64,000 bases of DNA, from positions 585,468 through 649,467 of the forward strand of contig MNCI01004801.1 of the NCBI GenBank assembly GCA_015680685.1. The letters run 5' to 3'. The DNA is from Gnetum montanum (taxonomy: Eukaryota > Streptophyta > Gnetopsida > Gnetales > Gnetaceae). Shown piece by piece: positions 1 to 11,689 of the stretch (within the stretch, counting starts at the first letter, position 1; the number at the start of each line of letters is the position of its first letter). Under the pieces are notes generated by a model, which was not told where the DNA came from, ran no database searches, and saw nothing but the letters and a program-made list of their open reading frames with translations. Both the position numbers and the translations under genes were made by a program.

Positions 1-498
1 TTTTACTTTATGCACTTTACATTTATGTTATTAGCGTAGCAATTCATTTTAATCATTTAAGAAAATCATTAAATTACACTCAATACGATCACTTCGAGCA
101 TACGTGTAACACTTGGTAACCTAGTAACGATTAGCGTTTAGTAATCCTAGTAGTGTTGCACTAGTTCAGGATGTGTATGGCAAGTGAGAACGGATGCTGG
201 TGTTAGGATTAGTTAGAACTTAGTTAATGAGTAATTAAGATAAATTAGTCACTTAGTTATCTCTCTTCTCCCTTATTAGCACAGGACATAAAAACATAAA
301 AGATATAAAAATCATATGTCTCAAGCTTACTTAATCATACAATCGTGACATACAAGTAAGTTTGGGAAGATAACGATCAACCAACCCGTACTTGTTCCAC
401 AAGGGCACATAAGCACTTAGTCCTTGGAATTCAACCGGATCATGCATGAAATGCTTGTATTCGTATAGTTGAGCATAGGGGTACCTCACCACTCATCA
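1..498 (+). repeat. LTR 3' portion, family A (copy A1)
   Basis: This stretch matches the R/U5 part of the family A LTRs seen complete at 17924-18806 and 32060-32938. Shared landmarks are the series of 'taatcctagtag' and 'aggatgtgtatggcaagtg' blocks, the 'aaaatcatatgtctca' block and the end 'ccactcatca' at 489-498. The 5' part lies outside the window. No tRNA-Asp type primer-binding site follows the terminal CA, so it is a 3' LTR, a solo LTR or a truncated copy. Confidence 0.75.
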
Positions 499-3127
499 GG
501 GTTCAACATGGTAATTATCACAATTTCTACATGCTAACTATGGTGGAGGTAATGATATTTCACTCTCAGTATGTTCTGATGATGGTGCCCTAGTCACACT
601 TCCTCTTTGATGAACCTCATTCATATTCACAGCCTTTGGCCCCATGAGCCATTTCAACAAATAGTTGATCTGAAAAAAGAAAAAAACTAGGACCATTTTT
701 AAATGCAAAATTTAGATTGTAGAAAAATTATGAACATCTATTTCAATTCATTACATACAATTCTTCTACCTTTAAATTAATTAAAAACCTAAAACATAAA
801 CTTATTCAACCTAAAATAAAAATAAAAACATCACAAGTCATTCTATTCATTAGGATTTTAACAAAAAACTGTGAGCTTTTTATTGTGTATTCGAAAATGA
901 TACTTAAAAGCTAAAGACAAAAGAGAAATGGAAACTAAAATGCATGTTGTTGAATAGCAAGATTGTTATTGCTCTATGTTCTCTCTCTACGATTTCTGCA
1001 ATTTATTTGTAGTGTAAAAAATTGAAATTTAATTATTGATATTTATCCTTACCATCACATTTAATACACCTAACTACTATTTAGATATACATTATATTGT
1101 CCATTTTTGTTTTTGTAAATGAAATATAAAAATCACCACATCATGACTAATGTATATATTTTACATTAGTTTATTAAATGCTAAATAGTATCTTATTTGT
1201 CTCACTTTGAACTAAACCATACAAACTAGAGCTACTTCTAGTCCAAGTAAAAAGACAACAATCAAAGATTTATTGAATAACTTCCTAAGCATGTTAGTAC
1301 CATCCATAGATTACGACATGATCTACTACAAAGCTTGTAGATCATATGGTGGAACATTTGGTATATTTGTCATTTATCAATATCCCCTTCAATGAATATG
1401 ATTTCTTACTAGGAAATTTCTTGAAGTACTAGATCCATCAAATCTTACAAATCTTGCTTGATAGAATTTGTTATGCCAATTTATAGAGCATATACATTGA
1501 TAATATGGATTATCTCACTTCTAAGTGCAAGTTTTACACCCATAATTCGGCCACAATAATAGTATACTTATATCACTACTTTAAACATAAGAGGTTAAAC
1601 CAACTTAACTAAGTTTGACCAAAATTCTAATGCAATGACTTGATTGTTAAAGTGACAATGATTCACTAATGTGAAGACTACTACAATTAACAATTAAGCA
1701 AAATATAGAATGACTCACAAATATAATAGCAAGAATGATAACTTCATAATTAATAATTTAAATAACTAATTTACAATCCATTTCAAATATACATCAATAT
1801 AATTAATCCTACTTAATCCTACTACTTAAACATTTTACAAATACAAATTGTAAAATTTGATGACTCCATCATAATCCTAAAAATTGATATCATAATCCTA
1901 AAAATGTGAAATGTTTATAACAAAGTATCTTTTACCTTGATGGTTTTGATATTTAGAACAAATTTAATAGGCTAACTTGACACATACATTAACATAGTTT
2001 AAGCTATGTCAATTGATTTAACTATATTTACAAGCTCTTGAGGATTAAGAGTATATTAGAATTTCATTATATAGTATGGTAGCGTCTAATGATGGTGAAC
2101 AAAAAAAATGCTTAACAAACCCAAAATAATCTAAGGTAAGAGCATGTTTTCTAGTACAAATGATGAATGAAGCATCAAATGACTTAGATATACTTGGTAG
2201 AAAGACAAAAATTACTATGTTATAGATAAATAGTGAGCAGTAAAAACTCATCTTTGAAATGATTAGGAATTCTAAAATAAAACATTAAACTTCTTATTAC
2301 TTAGAAAGCTTTATCAAACATATTCGTTTCCTCATCTCTTATTATGCAATGCAATGCAAGGATATAACCTAATGCAAAACTCAATAAAAAATCATACCAT
2401 AAAACTCCATAAGCCAAACGAATAAGTTTCACTTTAACTATCTACAGATACATGACTTTAAACTCAACATACAATAAAAGGAAAGTTTGAGTTTTATGTT
2501 TGGAAATTATGAAAGGTGTAATCAAATTCGTCTACCTCAAACATGATGAATAATAATTTTTTTAAAAAAGTTTGAGTCTATCAAGAACAAGCCTAATGGT
2601 TGTGGTTGTACAAATGCCTTTTTTTATCCTCTCACTATAACCAATCCTAAAAACCCTAGAAAAAGGATAAAGCCTTGCCCTTATCCTCATTCAAAAGTGC
2701 CACCACAAATTTCACATTTTACTAGAGGTTTCATTATAAACAGAAGGATAATACCGTAAACAGAAGGATACTACTCTCTACACAAACACTCGGGTCTTTC
2801 ATCATCATCAACCAAATGATTATTACACTCTTTTGGTCACACTCATGGAACCATGGTTCAAGTAGTAGAAATCCGAATAACAGAACATGATTTCAGAAAT
2901 CAGGAGATAACATAATGCCTACAGGAATTCCAATGTGAAAAACATTTTTAAGGCTGAATAAATGGAAATAAAGCTGAATCCTCCAATGTTTCTCTTGTTA
3001 AGAATGGGGACAATTAACCTTATGAGCCAAAGGATTGTTCTTCATAACAGGACGGTTCATCTCATTTCATCTTGTTAACATTAAAATTCAGATGTATATA
3101 TACATACGCTGCATCATCTGAAACCTA
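499..3127. other. AT-rich intergenic DNA, nothing recognised
   Basis: No coding region with plant-like codon use, no repeat array and no transposon protein was recognised here. The only longer reading frame (2045-2251, minus) has no recognisable domain and sits in AT-rich sequence. A short direct repeat 'taaacagaaggata' occurs at about 2738 and 2757. Confidence 0.5.
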
Positions 3128-4601
3128 GACAAGACCTAGACCGAGGATTCCTTGGGCGGAGTAAGGCCAAGATCGTTCCTTGGCTTTCATGAGCTACACT
3201 CTGGCCCAAGCAACCCAAGCTGGCCATGACATTCTGTAAACTCCTAAGATACATTTATTGAATCATAGAGAAAATAGATGCAAATGTGGATGTGGTTTAG
3301 TAGTGTACTTAACAAGACCCAAACTGAGGATTCCTTGGGCAAAGTGAGGCCAAAATTGTTCCTTAGCTTTCATGAGCTGCAATCTGGCCCAAGCAACCCA
3401 ACCTGGCCATGACATTCTATAAACTCCCAAGATACATTTATTGAATCACAGAGAAAATAGATGCGGATGTGGATGTGGTTTACTAGTTTACTTGACAAGA
3501 CCCAAATTGAGGATTCCCTGGGCAGAGTGAGGCCAAGATCGTTCCTTGGCTGTCATGAGCTACACTTTGGCCCAAGCAACCCAAGCTGGCCATGACATTC
3601 TGTAAACTCCCAAGATACATTTATTGAATCACAGAGAAAATAGATGCGGATGTGGATGCGGTTTAGTAGTTTACTTGACAAGACCCAAACTAATGATTCC
3701 TCGTGCAGAGTGAGGCCAAGATTGTTCCTTGGCTTTTATGAGCTGCACTCTTGCCCAAGCAACCCAAGCTAGCCATGACATTTTGTAAACTCCCAAGATA
3801 CATTTATTGAATCACAACAAAAATAGATGCGAATGTGGATGTGATTTACTAATTTACTTGACAAGACCCAAACTAAGGATTCCCTAAGTAGAGTGAGGCC
3901 AAGATCGTTCCTTGGCTTTCATGAGATGCACTCTAGCCCAAACAACCCAAGCTAGCCATGACATTCTGTAAACTCCCAAGATACATTTATTTAATTATAG
4001 AGAAAATAGATGCGGATGTGGATGTGGTTTACTAGTTTACTTGACAAGGCCCAGACTGAGGACTCCCAAGATACATTTATTTAATCATAGAGAAAATAGA
4101 TGTGGATGTGGATGTGGTTTACTAGTTTACTTAACAAAGCCTAGACTGACGACTCCCCGGGCAGAGTGAGGCCAAGATTGTTCCTTGGCTTTCATGAGCT
4201 GCACTCTGGCCCAAGCAACCCAACCTGGCCATGACATTCTGTAAACTCCCAAGATACATTTATTGAATCACAAAGATTTGATGCGGATGTGGATGTGGTT
4301 TACTAGTTTACGTGACAAGACCTAGACTGAGGATTCCCTGGGTAGAGTGAGGCCAAGATCGTTCCTTGGCTTTCATGAGCTGCACTCTAGCCCAAGAAAC
4401 CCAAGCTGGCTATAACATTCTATAAACTCCCAAGATACATTTATTTAATCATAGAGAAAATAGATGCGGATGTGGATGTGGTTTACTAGTTTACTTGACA
4501 AAGCCCAGACTAAGGACTCCCAAGATACATTTATTTAATCACATAGAAAATATATGCGGTTGTGGATGTGGTTTACTAGTTTACTTGACAACGCCCAGAT
4601 T
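3128..4601 (-). repeat. Tandem array of the 3' end of the adjacent gene
   Basis: Using the phrase 'gaggattcc' and its variants as an anchor, units begin at 3143, 3326, 3509, 3692, 3875, 4058, 4148, 4329 and 4512. The next anchor, at 4602, lies in the gene's own last coding stretch. Full units are 183 bp (one is 181); two short units (4058 and 4512) are 90 bp. Read on the minus strand, a full unit holds a degenerate copy of the last 93 or so coding bases of the gene at 4581-6696. It begins at the MSWPSWVAW codons, includes the GVLNLG codons near the end, and is followed by about 90 bp of downstream sequence containing AATAAA. The array lies where the gene's 3' UTR should be. The first stop codon (4583-4581) sits in the unit nearest the gene, so the copies are not expected to be translated. 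Confidence 0.9.
4530..4535 (-). promoter_or_regulatory. Candidate poly(A) signal AATAAA
   Basis: On the minus strand this is AATAAA, about 50 nt after the TAA stop of the DUF6817/TPR gene. It is the first of nine such signals, one in each array unit; the farthest is at 3254-3259. In every unit it is followed on the minus strand by 'TGTATCTTGGGAG'. Any of them could set the transcript end. Confidence 0.5.
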
Positions 4602-6696
4602 GAGGACTCCCTGGGCAGAGTGAGGCCAAGATCGTTCCTTGGCTTTCATGAGCTGCACTCTGGCCCAAGCAACCCAACTTGGCCATGACATTCTCTTGTC
4701 CCAATTGGTTCCCCATTCCAACAAAAGCCTGAGTCCAGTGTCAGCCTCTATCTCAGCTTCTTCATGCCTCTCTTCAGAATTGCATAACTGGGCAAGCACC
4801 ACATGAGGCTCTCCAATGAAAGGATTCAGAGCAGATGCCTTTTTAAGAAGCTTCTCAATTTCCTCAAAATTATTTCCTCCATCATCATCATCATCATCAA
4901 CAGAAATAGGCACAGTAGGCATGCACACTGCTTCCCAGTAAGCATCTCTTGCTGCAATCATATCATGTGGGGATAACACAACTGTGCAGTAACCAAACAC
5001 AAGTGGAATCACAAGCTCATGATGAATTTCAAATGGTGATAATGCTCCTTCCTTTTCATTTTCCCTTCTGCCTCTGTGTTCCATCATGTATAGTTTTTCC
5101 TCCCTGGCAATCAGGTTATACAGAACCCCCATTCTGGACAGAGAATTCATCCACAGACCAGGTTTTCCATCTCCAGGCCACAGGTTCTTCCATTTGTTGC
5201 CCTTGTATTCCAACTTTCCGTTGGAGTTGTTGAAGAGCAAGTCTTGAAAATTGAAGCGTTGATCAGCGAAATCAGCCATGGTCATGACCAGGAAAATGGC
5301 AATCAATCTTCTGGGCACCTGGATATCCTCTCCTGTTCTTATATGCTTCACCCTCACTCCCTCGGCGGGCACTACCTGCTGCAGTTTCTTCCTCCATTTT
5401 GGAAGCAAAAGAGAGTCAATTTCTTCTGCGACTTCAACCACTACATTCTCCAGCCTTACAAGAACCAAGAAAAGAAAAAGGCCCCAAACAAATAAAATCA
5501 GATTTCTGTGTTGTTTCAGTTCTTGAAATAGGATTTTGCTAAAAACATGAACAATATACCACAAGAAAACCAACAACAGGTGCAATTACAAAATTAAAAG
5601 CTGAAAATTTTTGGTGAAAAAACTACTTATCGCGAAATTTAAAAGTGTTTGGGTTAGGATTTGCCCAAAACAATGATACATTCTTCCAAAAGGTACAAAT
5701 AATCAATAATAACAAAACACAAAAATGAATTACAAACTAAAGACTCAGAAACAAACGGTACATTAACATTCACCCTCTTGGCTCTCTTTCAAAGTAAATA
5801 AAAAATTTAATTAAAGTTATATGTAAGTCCAGAGATGAACTAGCTCAACAAGAGGTTCTAGGACAGCATAAAAAAGATTTCAGTTGAATTCATATGTAAA
5901 TTGTCTTAGAATCTATTTTTTTTAAAAATGTACTTTCAAAATGCTATCCTTCAGGTCTTTTCAATCTGATAAACAGTAAATTTTGAGGTCGAGTTTCAGT
6001 CTCCCAGGAAACCAACAAATCGGACCTTCTAAAAACCTCAAAATCAACCTCTTTTGATCTAAAAAACAGGGGCATGCAGAGATTTATAAAATGGAACGCA
6101 GCAGAAAGAAAGAGGCAAAGTGCAAACAAAGAAAGAAAGAAAGGACGGACGGACCTGTCTTGGAGACGGTGAAAAAACCCTTTATCATTATTATTATTAT
6201 TATTTTCTTCACCGTTGTTGGCTTGACGATCATCCTGGCCATTAATCTGAGAAACGTCTTTGGCAGACTCGTGCAGAAACTCGATCAATTCTTCATCTGA
6301 AAACTGAAAGAGCAGCTGGTCATGGATGAGTTGCTGGCGGGGGATGATGCAGAAGGCGTGAACCAGCTGCTCTGCATCGTCGCCGATGAGTTCTCTCACA
6401 GTACCGCGACCCACATCTGGCTCGAAAATGGCGAGATTCACGTTCGAGTTGGAGTAAGCGGAATGGAAAAGTCCACATCGTGCAACAGCATCATCTAGTC
6501 CCCAGAGCTTCAGAATTCTGTACACACCGCTCAGATGTTCAAAGAAATTGCCGTGCTTGTGCCAGCACTCTTCTGCGCCCTTCTCTCTCAGAACTTGCAT
6601 GAATTTGGGAAGGCATGGATCCACCTCCGCCAGTGTTCCCCTCAGAAAAGGTCGAGCTCGTTCCAGAACCTCTTTCGACGACGACGACGACGCCAT
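4581..6696 (-). CDS. DUF6817 (HD-like) and TPR-like domain protein, two exons
   Basis: Inferred exon 1 is 6696-6155 and exon 2 is 5454-4581, giving about 471 residues. The donor is CAG|GTCCGT (GT at 6154-6153). The preferred acceptor at 5455 follows a long pyrimidine tract and keeps phase; 5539 also fits phase and would add 28 mostly hydrophobic residues. The N-terminal domain has a His-rich helix (HKHGNFFEHLSGVYRILKLW, residues 47-66) and CGLFHSAYSNSNV (74-86), typical of the DUF6817/HD-type fold of plant and bacterial proteins. The C-terminal part (LNPFIGEPHVVLAQL, then an EAEIEADTGLRLLLEWG helix) looks TPR-like and ends in LNLGVVK. The biochemical function of this plant family is unknown to me; metal binding is only suggested by the His residues. 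ATT and ATC microsatellites encode an Asn run (residues 165-170) and an Asp run in exon 2. The start is the first ATG, after a CT-rich leader. It appears intact. Confidence 0.85.
5455..6154 (-). other. Intron of the DUF6817/TPR gene
   Basis: The 700-bp gap between the two coding blocks is AT-rich and has stops in all minus-strand frames. Its first bases after the donor hold a short GGAC/GAAA microsatellite (about 6130-6155 on the plus strand). Both candidate acceptors (after 5455 and after 5539) keep the reading frame, so only transcript data can settle the 3' splice site. Confidence 0.7.
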
Positions 6697-6902
6697 TTTT
6701 TCCTTTGCAACTGTAACGGCTGAATTTCCTTGGTTTGCTTTGGGCTATGTAGGTAACTTCGGTTGTGGACCGGACTCCACTTAAAAACGTGTTCTTATAC
6801 GTGTTAGAGACTCACTCAAACGCGCAGTCTGCAGACTCACTACAAATTGTTTAGTTGTTTTGCGGGGTCACACTCCAAAGACATGCTCACTCAAACATTT
6901 GT
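6697..6902. other. 5' flank of the DUF6817/TPR gene
   Basis: This is the presumed promoter and leader region of the minus-strand gene. It is less AT-rich than its surroundings and has no clear TATA box within 100 bp of the ATG. A GGTCCACAACCGAAG stretch lies about 75 bp upstream of the ATG. No other feature was recognised. Confidence 0.35.
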
Positions 6903-7154
6903 TTTGTAGGTATTTAAAAGGTGTCTTGTTCATTGAGGATGTTACATCTCAATAATTGAAATGTGGGGCACACTGTGGGGCACACTTTAAGACATATGTT
7001 CACTTAATAATTGAAATGTGAGGCACACTCCAAGACATGCTCACTCAAACACGCAATTTGCAAGTAACTGCCAAATGCTTGGTTCACTTGGTTTGTAGGC
7101 ATTTAAAAGGTGTAACATCCTCTGAGGATGTTACATCTCAATAATTGAAATATA
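6903..7154. repeat. 62-bp direct repeats, second copy with a palindrome
   Basis: A block of about 62 bp (6903-6964: 'tgtaggtatttaaaaggtgt' through 'aataattgaaatgt') recurs at 7093-7154. Between them 'ggcacactccaagacatgctcactcaa'-type phrases are also duplicated. In the second copy a change creates a perfect 25-bp hairpin at 7111-7135. Confidence 0.7.
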
Positions 7155-7290
7155 GGTACACTGTAGGATACAGTGTTGAAATATAGGTACATTGTAGGAT
7201 AAAGTGTTGAAATATAGGTAAACTATAAGATATAGTGTTAAAATATAGGTACACTCTAAGATACACTATAGGTACACTCTAAAATACAGT
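7145..7290. repeat. 31-bp tandem repeat, about 4.7 copies
   Basis: Units starting at 7145, 7176, 7207 and 7238 share 'ttgaaatataggtacact' plus 'taggatacagtg'. A fifth, partial copy follows at about 7263-7286. The period is exactly 31 bp for the first four units. Confidence 0.85.
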
Positions 7291-7461
7291 GTTAGAGGTG
7301 AATTTTATCATTCAACCATTGTTTAAGTCATAGCTTGAAAGTTCTAAATCATGAGTTTTAACATCAAGCCAACACTTTATTTTTTGGCCGATAGGCTATT
7401 TCCAGTGAGAAATCCGTAATGCTAATATTTTGTGTAACATTGACCAGCGTTGACTTTGTCA

Positions 7462-7655
7462 CGGCCCATTTCGGTAACGCAACTTTGTGAATAACGTTGA
7501 GGTGTAATGCTGACGTGTAAAATTTCAGATACATTATTTCGGTACATTATTTCAGTAACGCAACTTTGTGAGTAAGGCTGACGTGTAACTAAAATTCGAG
7601 AGAGGCCATTTCGGTAACCCAAGTTAGTGCATAACGATGACGGGTAAAACTCCAA
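7462..7655. repeat. Three interspersed copies of a 45-bp GTAACGC motif
   Basis: The phrase 'catttcggtaacgcaacttt' followed by 'gtgaataacgttgaggtgtaa' occurs at about 7466. Degenerate copies lie at about 7548 ('tatttcagtaacgcaacttt') and 7606 ('catttcggtaacccaagtta'). The units keep several CG dinucleotides, unlike the surrounding DNA. Confidence 0.6.
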
Positions 7656-7699
7656 ATAGACTGAGAGAGGTGTGTGCAGCGATGATTTAAACATAACAG

Positions 7700-9080
7700 A
7701 TATAAATATTATAAGACCATGGAATGCTTTATTGAATGATCATAAACATGTTGTAATACAGTAGAAATGATCAATTGTTGAGCATAAATTCGGCCGATAG
7801 TGAGAGCATACACTAATTCATGGAATTTGTTTTTTCAGAAAACCCATCCTTAGAAAAAATAAGGTACAGAACTCTTGTTCTTCGTCCAGAAGGCATGAAA
7901 ATTTGGGTTTTTAAATTTTGTTTTTCGTCCAGAAGTCATGAAATTTTTTACTCAAAGAACTTTTTACTTGTAAACTAATAAGATTCTATCGGCCAATTTA
8001 TAGATATATATTATAAATATATATAACTAAGCTAGTTGTTTAGTTCATTTATCTTGTTTAGTAAGAGGTTGCAAGTTGGAGTCATAGTTGAGGCATCATT
8101 ATAACGGAATATCCCATATAGGAAGTGTAGCAAAATCCTAAGCATATTTATTAGCTAGTTAACAAAAGTTTTTAACACGATTGTGATCTAACATAAAAGG
8201 CAAGAAATAATTTTATAAATTTTATTTACATTACGTTAGATGTAATAAACCAAATGTAGAAGCTTGCTATTTCTCAATTGTTATTCCAATCAAGTATTGG
8301 AGTGCAATCACCAAGTTTCACATAAGTTCACACCATCTTAAAATTGAAAGTAGGAGGAGGATTCAAGTGCCCATTAAAGAGTGCAACTATAGGTTATGTA
8401 GGTGAAAAGCCAATTGAAGATGAATTACACTATTTCTTAGTAGTATAGGAGTGTTATCAAACAAACTGAGCTCAAGTTCACCATTTTAGAATTGAAAGTA
8501 AAAGATTCACTCAACTCCTTCAAAAAGAAGAAAATAATTGTAAGATGTGGATGTCAAAAGCCCTCGATAATTCCTTTTGTATGTTGTGGTCACCTATTTA
8601 ATACATGATTATAATATCACAGCAAAAAACTTTTTTTTTCTACTCTCACTAGTAATTGGTCAATTTATCAATTTGTAGACACTATGCATCTTGGGAGATA
8701 ATAATAGGCTGTGTATTCATGTCATCTCATAGTAAATCATTATCATGTTAACATCATTGTCTTATTCCAACCAAATGATGTTTTATATACAAACATGGTG
8801 CAGGAAACATTAAGTAACGAATACATACATAACATAACATTTGAATTCATATTATTATCTTTGCCTAAAATGATATTATTATGCGGAGTGACGGGATGAT
8901 AAGCCATAACCACCTCCAAAAGATGTTAGCCTCTCTCCCTGTTTTAAAAGACGAGCAGTGAGCCTCGATGATTTTCCATTCGATTATCTAATTAACGTTA
9001 TTAAAAATAATATAGAATGTATAAATTAATAGTACGAGTTTCATTGCATTTTGCCACTTCTTGTTATCCTTTGACAGAGA
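7700..9080. other. Intergenic, nothing recognised
   Basis: AT-rich DNA with no coding signal, array or transposon protein that I recognise. A short direct repeat around 'cttgttcttcgtccagaaggcatgaaa' and 'tttttcgtccagaagtcatgaaa' (about 7875-7950) is the only local structure seen. Confidence 0.4.
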
Positions 9081-10010
9081 TTTCACTTCAGATGAGATAA
9101 AAAGATTTGACAAAAGTGGTGATATGGCATCGTAAGCGAATTATGCTCTTGACCGATAGATGCTTAGTTGAGATGGGAAAAAAGGATTCGACAAAACTGC
9201 TACTGTAACATTGTAATCCGATTGGATAAAGAGGTCGGTTGCTACATTACATTGCTACCTTATCATATCCACCGTCCATTGTGTTCAGCTTTTTGTGGGT
9301 CGCTTTATCTTACCAGATCAGATGGCTGATCGATTTTCGTTAAGATGAATAAAAACGATTCAACAAAAATGTCCATATGGCGTCGTAATCGCATCGTAAT
9401 TGGATTGGATGCTTTAGCTTTTGTTTGTACTTTTATCTTGCCCGATTGGTTGGGCTAAGATGCCTTATAAATTTTAGTTAAGATGACTGATAGATTTTAG
9501 TTGAAATGGGATAAAAAATTCAACAAAAATTCAAAATAAATGTGGGTGCAGCATTGGATTGGATGATGATCAGCTAAGATGACTGATAGATTCTAGTTCA
9601 AATAGGATAAAAAATTCAACAAAAATTAAAAAAAAAAAAAGCTGATATGACATCGGATTGGATGATGGTTAGTTAAGATGACTGATAGATTTTAGTTCAA
9701 ATAGGATAAAAAATTCAAAAAAATGCTGAAATAGCATTGTAATCGGTTTGGATGATGAGGTTGGTCTCTACCTGGCTTATTAGTGGTCAAGTGTGTTCAG
9801 CCTTTTGTTTTTGGATTTATGTATTCAACTTCTTGTTTTTGGATTTATCTTGTCCAGTTGATTTGTGTTGTCAAGTGTGTTCAGCTTTTTGTTTTTGGAT
9901 TTATGTATTCAGTTTTTTGTTTTTGGATGATGATTAGTTAAGATGACTATAGATTTTAGTTCAAATAGGATAAAAGTTTCAACAAATATTCAAACAAAAA
10001 TGCTGATTTA
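9080..10010. repeat. Degenerate tandem array, units of about 80-100 bp
   Basis: A core of 'gatgggataaaaaattcaac' followed by 'aaaaatgctgatatggcatt' and 'gtaatcggattggatgatg' recurs with many changes at about 9090, 9170, 9345, 9505, 9595, 9685 and 9955. Between 9786 and 9930 a separate 84-bp direct repeat carries 'gtcaagtgtgttcagc' and 'ttttgtttttggatttatg'. No coding potential is evident. Confidence 0.65.
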
Positions 10011-10167
10011 GATGATGATTAGTTAAAATGGATGTTTAGTTTTAATGGATGCTGATCTTCTTAGTGATTTTATTTTAATGGATGCTTAGTTTTAATGAAG
10101 CAACAGCACATAAGTTAGTTTTCGTTAGCTTTAATGGATGCTTAGTTTTCTATTACCAAGCCTGTCA

Positions 10168-10252
10168 TGGAATATATGTTTGACTCTTAGAATGAAAATA
10201 ATTGTAAAGTGCTTGGAATATATGTTTGACTCTTAGAATGAAAATAATTGTA
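10168..10252. repeat. 39-bp direct repeat at a 46-bp step
   Basis: The 39-bp sequence starting 'tggaatatatgtttgactct' is present at 10168-10206 and again, identical, at 10214-10252. The identity suggests a recent local duplication inside otherwise degenerate sequence. Confidence 0.9.
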
Positions 10253-10259
10253 CATGTGA

Positions 10260-11430
10260 AAGTGATTAGAAAACATTTGTTCACATTTTCAATGAATAAA
10301 TAAATTGAAACTAAATTTTTATTTGTCTCTACTCAGATATGAGTCTTTGACCCTTTTAGATTTGTAGAACACATCAATTTTAAAATTCTTTTTATAATTA
10401 TTTTTTCAATCAATAATTCAGCTTTGCCTTTCGGAATCAATGAAGTGTCAAGATTTTATGTGTTTTTCACACACTGTTTTCACCAACAATAACATGTTTT
10501 CTGCAAAATACCTTCTAGCATTCTACAAAATTTTCTAATACACAACAATTTTCTAACACACAACAGTGCTTACAAGAAGTTAGTGCTGGCAAATAGAAAG
10601 GAGGACTTTAAAAATATAATTAATGGGAGCTTCCTAGTAAGGCTATTTGATAGAATATCATGGCTTATTAAAATCTTAAAGCTCCTGCTTATAGTGATAC
10701 CTGCCGAAATAAAAAGAAGGGAAAAAAAAACATCTCATCATCAAGTTCTATATCCCAATACCTTTCAATTTCTATGTACAGTGCATAAACATCCATGACA
10801 TGAGCATGAGGTAATGGCATAAAAATCGCATAGAATATAAATTTAAATCCCTTATGTAAATGATATAAATAGAAACAGTAGTAGAAAATAATGCTGAAGG
10901 AAGTCAAAGAAACTGTCTGCATTTTAGACTTCCATCTCCTTAATTTTAATCTTAAATCTTTGATAAATCAAAGTAGCAGTAAATTATCTCAAAAATTAAT
11001 GTATAGCTTCTTCAAATATCTTTATAAATTAGTGTAAAGAACTTCAATATTTTTGGTCTAATTGCACGAGCTGACTGTGAAATCATTATGAAATTACTGT
11101 GAAAGAATACTAATTATTGACAGCATTTTTTTATTCAAAAAAATATTTAAAAGCCAGATCATATTGCAGATGGTAAGACACTATTGAAATTTATAATTTT
11201 GAAACAGAAAACTAAAAAGCTAGAACTGAACGTGTTAACAACAAATACAAATAATTTTGATTCCCTGAACATAGATGGTTCAGAAATTCCAGTGGATTGG
11301 AAACAGTTTTTTTTGTTGCAGTGAATTGACTTAGCTTATAACTAAACGACATTTACCCAAATAACAGAATACAGAGAATCGTTCGAAAAACTTCAACTGT
11401 ACCAAAAAAAGTAAAAAGCTAACAGTCTCA
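10260..11430. other. Intergenic, nothing recognised
   Basis: AT-rich DNA. The overlapping reading frames at 10583-10798 (plus) and 10689-10922 (minus) are short, low in complexity and have no recognisable domain. Confidence 0.4.
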
Positions 11431-11689
11431 ACAATTTTATCGTGTATTTGCAAAGATGGTACGAAGAACATGTTCCACTAATATATGACTCTTGTCAACC
11501 AACAGATTGTTCACACGTAGAGAGGGTAACCCAAAGAGCCAACAACCCACAGAAATATAAACAATCGTGAATATCACCCAGAATGCTATACATTGTTTGG
11601 GAGAAATTGCAAAGAAATAATGAAATAAGTCAGCTACAGTTCTCAGTTGTGTTAAAAGTTTTGGCAAAAATAGAATTGAAACCTCTTCC

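Noticed and set aside
3120-4580. CRISPR-like or satellite explanation for the regular array
   Set aside because: Units are contiguous without spacers and derive from the neighbouring gene end, so neither a CRISPR array nor an unrelated satellite fits.
4949-5526. Plus-strand frames opposite the DUF6817/TPR gene
   Set aside because: They are shadows of exon 2; they lack any recognisable domain, while the minus strand encodes a conserved protein.
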